The position numbers and the translations under genes are program-made. Below are positions 60,101 to 64,000 of a stretch of 64,000 bases of DNA, piece by piece. A model generated the notes under the pieces. That model saw nothing but the letters and a program-made list of their open reading frames with translations, made no database searches and was not told where the DNA came from. The DNA is from Beta vulgaris subsp. vulgaris (lineage: Eukaryota > Streptophyta > Magnoliopsida > Caryophyllales > Amaranthaceae), in contig NC_079205.1 of NCBI RefSeq assembly GCF_026745355.1, forward strand, positions 66,222,200 through 66,286,199, in the 5' to 3' direction. Positions within the stretch are counted from its first letter, which is position 1. Each line of letters begins with the position of its first letter.

Positions 60101-60735
60101 AAATCAGTTACCTTTGAATTTCTTGATGCAGGCTTCTTCATAATTGGAAAACTTAAACTTTACTTCTGGAATAAGATCCTGTACAGAAAAGCAATCCCGA
60201 ATAAACCTTACTAGCTGCCAGTAATCCAAGGATAACCGCAATGGCGAAATAGCCAGAGTCATCATCAATTCAGCACGCAATCAACAAAGATAGGATACAA
60301 GTTATGAAATACGCTTTCTCTTAATAACCGTAAAAGGATACCAAGAGTCAACAGAACACAGTCCAAGTTATAAAAATTCTAGACATTGATTTACACCACG
60401 ATTAAAGCGCATATAAAAACACGAATGATACCCTAAGACTTTTAAATTTGGGGAAAAGGAAGAAATCGGCCAGAAATGCAATGCATATAAAATCCAGGAC
60501 TGATATAAGAGATTGGACCAAAACCAGCAAGAAGGACCTGCATAAAGCGAAGACGAGTAGAAGAGTCGTGATGAAGAGAGCAGGCCGAGCGAATAGCAGC
60601 ATCAGCTGATTCCATGAAAGAGCGAGGCAAGTCATCTGAGATATATGAGTGCCATGGTTTTGACGGCTGCCGAGTTGGATCCTCCCATTTGGTTTTGGCG
60701 TTTGCTGAACTCCCCTCTATTTTCCCCTTCTCCAT
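42109..60735 (-). CDS. RHIP1: RGS1-HXK1-interacting protein 1-like membrane/coiled-coil protein (8 exons, 18.6 kb)
   Basis: Minus-strand exons: 60735-60538, 60178-60112, 58342-58265, 56505-56453, 46712-46576, 46494-46430, 45829-45771, 42198-42109 (TAA). The phase is continuous and the product has 248 residues. Features: a soluble N-terminus ([20 protein letters not shown]), a single hydrophobic segment (about 95-112, [15 protein letters not shown]) followed by [19 protein letters not shown], and a long charged coiled coil (about 130-215) with [18 protein letters not shown] conserved [19 protein letters not shown] block precedes the C-terminal end KLTEMGVPV. The match is to the plant RHIP1 family, reported as linking RGS1 and hexokinase 1 in glucose signalling; this assignment is from memory of the family. 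The intron at 45770 has a GC donor. Introns hold most of the mobile DNA in the window, including 9740 bp between exons 4 and 5. Confidence 0.85.
42409..43487. mobile_element. hAT-like non-autonomous transposon with 8-bp target duplication
   Basis: CTAGTAGT is duplicated at 42409-42416 and 43480-43487. The inner element (1063 bp) has near-perfect ends AAGTGACGGATCCAGGA and its inverted partner (AAGTGGCGGATCCAGAG when reversed). An 8-bp duplication fits the hAT superfamily, although the terminal bases are not the usual CAGGG. It contains a poly(A) run at about 43255-43272 and, on the minus strand, tRNA-like box sequences at about 43273-43350. No transposase was seen. Confidence 0.65.
43273..43350 (-). 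repeat. tRNA-like / SINE-like segment inside the hAT-like element
   Basis: On the minus strand CTTAACGGTAAAGTATG (A-box like) precedes GTCGCAGGTTCTACTCC (B-box like), followed by a T-run (A-run on plus). It may be a captured SINE or tRNA fragment; a full tRNA does not fold from it by eye. Confidence 0.4.
44505..44723. mobile_element. Stowaway-like MITE
   Basis: Inverted ends are CTCCCTTCATTTCTTGAACTT (44507) and AAGAACTTAAAGAAGCGGAGGGAG (to 44721). TA follows the right end; the left target dinucleotide is TG, probably mutated. About 215 bp, non-coding. Confidence 0.65.
44727..45265. mobile_element. Harbinger-type MITE with TAA duplication
   Basis: Ends CGGGGCGTTTGGTTT (44730) and AAACCAAATGCCCCC (to 45262) are inverted repeats with two mismatches in the first 12 bases, flanked by TAA on both sides (44727-44729, 45263-45265). 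The 533-bp body is GGTGG-rich, giving spurious open frames. The terminus nearly equals that of the larger Harbinger element at 61887. Confidence 0.75.
47031..52916 (+). mobile_element. Degenerate Ty3/gypsy LTR retrotransposon in the RHIP1-like gene intron
   Basis: Paired LTRs lie at about 47036-47334 and 52606-52911 (both start TGTTAGAAGCTGAAAATATA and end near TGCAAC-A), flanked by TAAAA and CAAAA as a decayed duplication. TATCAGAGC (47338-47346) marks the primer-binding site. The internal plus-strand order is gag-like (from 47748), aspartic protease (48820-49010, with DSxSTHNF where the catalytic-site Gly is Arg), reverse transcriptase (50230-50600, with [10 protein letters not shown]), RNase H/connection (50890-51210) and integrase (51400-52080), then a C-terminal segment (52320-52560). 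PR-RT-RH-INT order identifies Ty3/gypsy. Many stops, frameshifts and insertions make it non-functional. It is antisense to the host gene. Confidence 0.9.
49390..50215. mobile_element. Two nested insertions between protease and RT of the gypsy element
   Basis: The pol frame is interrupted twice: after the LPPxRGV-like segment at about 49385 until [14 protein letters not shown] at about 49785, and again from about 49815 to the RT start near 50215. Both inserts have LTR-like traits: TATATATAGAGAGAG in antisense near 49590 in the first, and TGTAACACCCC at the start plus GTATATATAGCG near 49973 in the second. Borders and target duplications are not resolved. Confidence 0.45.
53223..53811. mobile_element. 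Non-autonomous MULE with inverted repeats of about 112 bp
   Basis: The left arm from 53232 (GGAAAAGTTGACAATAGTGG) and the right arm ending at 53802 (reverse GGAAAAATTGACAATAGGGG) pair over roughly 112 bp with about 80% identity by eye. Flanking 9-mers TTTTTAATA and TTTCTATTA match at 7 of 9 positions. Long inverted repeats with a 9-bp duplication indicate a Mutator-like element. The centre contains repeated GGCCCGGCCC-type sequence instead of a transposase. Confidence 0.7.
55158..55412. mobile_element. Stowaway-like MITE
   Basis: Ends CTCCCTCCTTTCCTATTT (55160) and AAATAGAAATGAAGGGAG (to 55410), with TA on both sides. About 251 bp. A second GAAGGGAGTA at 55460 could be an alternative right end. 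Confidence 0.65.
55841..55900. repeat. Degenerate telomere-like CCCTAA/CCCTAAA stretch
   Basis: TTAACCCTAAACCCAACCC and further CCCTAAC, CCCTAAAC and CCCCTAAC variants occupy about 60 bp, followed by C-rich sequence. Plant telomeres use CCCTAAA on this strand; here the units are irregular, so this is an interstitial, decayed tract or simple C-rich repeat. Confidence 0.5.
56915..57234. mobile_element. Stowaway-like MITE
   Basis: Ends CTACCTCCGTTTCCTAAAG (56917) and CTTTAGGAAACGGAGGGAG (to 57232), flanked by TA on both sides. 316 bp; lies in an RHIP1-like gene intron. Confidence 0.8.
57821..58115. mobile_element. Stowaway-like MITE
   Basis: Ends CTACCTCCATTTCTTTTTAA (57823) and TTTTTTAAGGAAGGAGGTAG (to 58113), flanked by TA (57821-57822, 58114-58115). 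It sits about 150 bp from the membrane-segment exon of the RHIP1-like gene. Confidence 0.8.
58932..59193. mobile_element. Stowaway-like MITE
   Basis: Ends CTACCTCCATACTTTTGTAG (58934) and AACTAAAAAAATACGGAGGTAC (to 59191), with TA on both sides. The terminal repeat extends through TTGCACCATTTG and CAAATGGTGCAA. About 258 bp. Confidence 0.75.
59400..59748 (+). mobile_element. Short non-autonomous Helitron
   Basis: It starts TCTATCTATACAAATATATT after an A (59399). Near the 3' end is an imperfect hairpin CGGGGCAACGCCCG (about 59718-59731), then 17 bases ending TTAG before a T (59749). Helitrons insert between A and T and normally end CTRR; the TTAG here is one base off. 349 bp, in intron 2 of the RHIP1-like gene. 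Confidence 0.6.
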
Positions 60736-61883
60736 GAGTAAAACTGCAAGAGATGTCAAACAAATGTTTCATAGTTTCATACTTCCATTAATTGATTATG
60801 GCGATTACTGAAAACAAAACAAAAAAATTAAAGAAAAAAAAGTACATAAAATAAGTTTCAGATCATAAGATATTTCGATTATCCGGTCAGGAAACCTAAT
60901 ATTTCCGAATATCCCGTCTTAAAAACATATATTTTCGGAGCAAATATTAGAAGAAATCACCATATTCCAAATATTTCCGAATATCGTATCCGGTCCAAAG
61001 TATTTGAAACTCAAAAAATCGGATTGATCAGATGAGGATCGGATATTTATGCATCCCCTGGACGGGGTAGTATATGGCAAATCTATATTATATGTCTTTT
61101 TACAATATAGAATACCACCAATCATAATAAAAAATCTACAACTTTTTAACACAAAACAAAGGATTGGAGGAGCTAGATATGCTCTTGTTGTTTTCATGGT
61201 CTGGCCACCTGGACAAGCAACGTCTCTAAAAAAAATTATGATGGTATATTTCATAATTTCTTACTCGCTTTGCTTTTATTTTGATTTTTGATGATGTTGT
61301 ATATGGTAATTTCTTGATTCACTTTACTTTGTTTTGGATTTATAAGATTAATTACATGGTTAGAAAACTTAGAATTTAGGTATTCATGAGCACTATGTAT
61401 CATGGTGTTGCTCATCAACTAGTTAACCGTTGTTTACCTTGTAGTTATTCATACTGATAGTCAAAGACTTGCCGAATTTATGTCTTTTTACCCCTCTCTA
61501 CGATCATGTAAAACATCATCGGGGCATTTGGTATGAGGGATTGAGAGTTTGGGGATTAGAGGATGGGATTGGGAATGGGAGTTAGAAGGTGGGAATTCAT
61601 TAAATATATCCCAATCCCTTGTTTGATATGTTAGTGGGATTATGTTGGGAATATTATTATCCCATGTTTGGAATGAGGTACTTAAGTAGGAAATATATTG
61701 CTAAATTACAAATTTACCCATTTTAATGAAGGATAGCAAAAGAAGAGCAAGCAATATTGGTGAAGTATATATTTTAATGAAGAGTAAATTCATTTTTTAA
61801 CATAATCAGAAATAATCCCCCTCCCATATCTTATTTTGGTGGGATAAGAAGGGGTTTAATCTCATTCCTCTTCACATGGGAAT
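60736..61883. other. Region upstream of the RHIP1-like gene
   Basis: It contains the presumed promoter and leader of the RHIP1-like gene. Repeated ATATTTCCGAATATC-type sequence occupies 60885-61000, and a GGGGCATTTGGTATGAGGGATT terminus at 61521 looks like a Harbinger-type end without an identified partner. No gene is seen. Confidence 0.55.
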
Positions 61884-62126
61884 TTAGGGGGCGTTTGGTT
61901 CGCGCAGGGGTAAGGGAAAGGAATCCAGAAAGGGTTACAAGGAGAAAGGAAAGGAATGACCCTGATTTTGTATGTCTGTTTGGTTCCAACCCTGAAAGGG
62001 AATGGTATACTCCCTGATTCCCTTTGTGACTGTTTGGTTTTTTAAGAAAGGGAATCAACAGGTTATTAGATTATAGTTATTTTGACCTGTGATTGTACTC
62101 ATTCAACCTGTTTTACAATATAAAGT

Positions 62127-62807
62127 TCAAAATACTATTTTATTAAGTGAATTATCTTTTGGCACTTTCAAACCATTAGGTCTAGATATAGTATCTCGAG
62201 GAATACGACCATCATGCGCTGATCCCTCCCAACCAGGTAGGACATATATAAACTCCATCTCAGGTGAGCACACCCCCAACACATTCATTGCAAGGTTACC
62301 TTTCCTTGTACGATATCTAGACCGATCCTCAGAAGGTACAGTTACACTAATCATTGTACCATCAAGTGCACCTAAACAATTCTACAATAAAAGAAAATAC
62401 CATTTTAGATCAAGTGTTATATGTCTACTATGCTTAAATAACAAGAGTTTGTTTATTGTACCTTGAAATACTTCCACCTATCATCATTGCAATCCTCTGG
62501 TATTGGTATAGGTTTCTTAAGCAACACATCATGCAACTTCAAGATTGCCCTTAAACAAGCATGAAATTGTCTACTAACGGTTTCACCATTTCTATAAAAA
62601 TGTGCACCTATCATTCTATTCTTTTTATGGTGAGCTACCGTATATAAGAATCCAGCAACAATCTCTTCCAAACACATATTCTTTGTACCACTTAAACCCT
62701 ACATCTCTAATCATTTCAAGAAGTGCACCAAATGTTCGCCTATTAATTCGAAGAAAGTTTCTACACAAAGTGTCACTTTCCTTAATCATTCTATTCAAGT
62801 TATACAT
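62127..62807 (-). pseudogene. Harbinger (HARBI1-like) transposase, truncated and frameshifted
   Basis: Minus-strand pieces: 62807 to about 62700 (MYNLNRMIKES... to LLEMIRDVG), then a different frame to 62462 (CLEEIVAGFLYTVAHHKKNR and ETVSRQFHACLRAIL), a GT donor at 62461, and 62381-62127 after an AG acceptor. The last part holds the first catalytic Asp in GALDGT and the second in GWEGSAHDGR, the DDE signature of PIF/Harbinger. Soon after, the frame ends (stop at 62127), so the third catalytic acidic residue and the C-terminus are missing. A frame jump near 62690 breaks the N-terminal half. It cannot encode an active enzyme as it stands. Confidence 0.85.
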
Positions 62808-63432
62808 TCTCCTCTTTCTTCTAGTTCGTTTATCTAATGTTAGATGCTAAGAATCATGTATGCTTTTCCTAATTGTGTACCACATTAAATGTAGCAATAC
62901 AACACAATTAATTAAAATAATGACAAATCGAATAAATTCCAAATCTCTCCTCCTTCTCAAAGAAAGACCAATACGAGCCATTTGCTGTAGAAAAGAACAT
63001 AAACAATACCATATCATTTGCCTATTTCATGTAATATAATTCACAAATTTATATAGTTCACCCATTCAACAGTAATCTCACATTAGACAAAGTACAACTT
63101 CTCACGCAACATATTTTACAAGAAAATATATCATTGATAATGCTCCAATTCATAATATTAAAGCTCACATATATACATATATTGAAGGAATAGTGTTTGA
63201 CATAGTCATCAAATAAGATCATAGAAGAAAACTTCATTCTAAATCATTCATATCAAAGACTTTCAACAATACCAACAACAATCTCACCCAAAACCTCACC
63301 AAAATTCCAATTCTAGTGGGCAGAGTTTAGTGGGTAATTCAATGGGTGTACCAACTGCAGCAGTAAATATGTCACTAAGCTTCACAGTTCGATCTAGAGC
63401 TTATGTTTTGGGGAGATTAGTTAAATCCATAT

Positions 63433-63508
63433 AATTGGGCTTCTTAGGATCATAAATTCTATAGATTCATTGATTGTTCAGTTGTTTATGATCCTAAGAA
63501 GCCCAATT
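63433..63508. repeat. Perfect 24-bp inverted repeat with 28-nt loop
   Basis: AATTGGGCTTCTTAGGATCA plus TAAA (63433-63456) is exactly complementary to 63485-63508. A transcript would fold into a long hairpin. It lacks the mismatches usual for plant microRNA precursors and could be a palindromic junction in a transposon. Confidence 0.85.
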
Positions 63509-63689
63509 CTGCCATCTCTCTTAAGAAAGAGTGCACATATCAATAAGCAAAATCCACCGGAACAGTCATAAACAAAATCTCTTAAGAAAGCATGATTTAT
63601 CACAAACATCACATTTGTTTATAAATCTTCATCTACTGTACAGAACAATCACACAAAAAAACAAATAGAAATCAAAATTTTAATCTACT

Positions 63690-63985
63690 GCATTTGTTTA
63701 TACGGTGGTCATAGGGAAAAAAATTTCATCTTTATATGTAATCTTCATCTACTGCATTTGTTTATAGACTAACTACTGCATTTTTTTGTACTGCATTCGC
63801 CGGAAAAATCATGCATTGGTCGACCGGGGTCGTCGGGGTAGAAATCAAAATTTTGAGCATTGGTCGTCGGGGTAGAAAATCATGCATTGGTTTGAGCATA
63901 AATCGGAAAGAATCATACAGGGAAAACAATTTCATCTTTATATGTAATCAAAATTTTGAGTAGAAATCATGCATTGGTCGCCGGA
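63690..63985. repeat. Reiterated GCATTGGTCG and TTCATCTTTATATGTAATC motifs
   Basis: ATCATGCATTGGT-type units linked to GTCGTCGGGGTAGAAAT, and two copies of TTTCATCTTTATATGTAATC (near 63724 and 63930), occur in direct orientation. This could be a subterminal repeat array of the Harbinger element. Confidence 0.6.
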
Positions 63986-64000
63986 GAAAAAACATAACTC

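Larger units (their letters stand above)
61884..64000. mobile_element. PIF/Harbinger element, left end and partial body (runs off window)
   Basis: The left terminus GGGGGCGTTTGGTTCG begins at 61887 after a TTA (61884-61886), the expected target triplet. A broken transposase is encoded inside on the minus strand. No inverted partner CCAAACGCC appears by 64000, so the right end is probably outside the window. The terminus nearly matches the 44.7-kb MITE. Confidence 0.65.
62808..64000. other. Inner Harbinger region without recognised gene
   Basis: AT-rich. It contains a 24-bp perfect inverted repeat (63433-63508) and reiterated short motifs near the window end. The second, Myb-like ORF usual in autonomous Harbinger elements was not found in the visible part. 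Confidence 0.5.

Overview
The window is nuclear DNA from a flowering plant, most likely a eudicot. It shows multi-exon genes with plant products (an organellar lysyl-tRNA synthetase, a thylakoid PDZ-TPR protein, an RLCK-VII kinase, a plant Pur-alpha), AT-rich introns up to 9.7 kb, and many small plant transposons (Stowaway, Tourist/Harbinger, Helitron, MULE, hAT-like, SINE, LTR). No species can be fixed from the sequence. Most single-frame open stretches are shadows; the genes below were assembled exon by exon, and every join was checked for splice sites and reading phase.

Layout. 1-10623 (+): the 3' part of an organellar lysyl-tRNA synthetase gene (12 exons), whose introns hold a solo LTR, a Helitron with a duplicated end and a long GA tract. 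13.5-15.4 kb (+): a small conserved plant protein ending in a CaaX-like box. 15.6-17.4 kb (-): MET1, a PDZ/TPR thylakoid protein. 17.4-21.4 kb: intergenic, with a retroposed insert and a Tourist-like MITE. 21.4-24.2 kb (-): an RLCK-VII (PBL-type) kinase with an acylation-type N-terminus. 26.6-37.3 kb (+): the E1-beta subunit of mitochondrial branched-chain 2-oxoacid dehydrogenase, with a 4.9-kb last intron. 38.6-40.4 kb (-): Pur-alpha. 42.1-60.7 kb (-): an RHIP1-like gene whose introns have absorbed a decayed Ty3/gypsy element, an LTR split by an hAT-like element, a MULE, four or five Stowaway-like MITEs, a Harbinger MITE and a Helitron. 61.9-64 kb: a PIF/Harbinger element with a broken transposase, running off the end.

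The genes do not form one pathway. MET1, the kinase and Pur-alpha are independent loci. From memory of Arabidopsis gene order, the synthetase, MET1 and the E1-beta gene sit close together in two related blocks there, so part of this order may be an old syntenic block. Three genes each carry one GC-AG intron with the same donor, AG|GCAAGT. I did not find an undescribed multi-gene system; the unusual content is in intron structure and nested mobile DNA.
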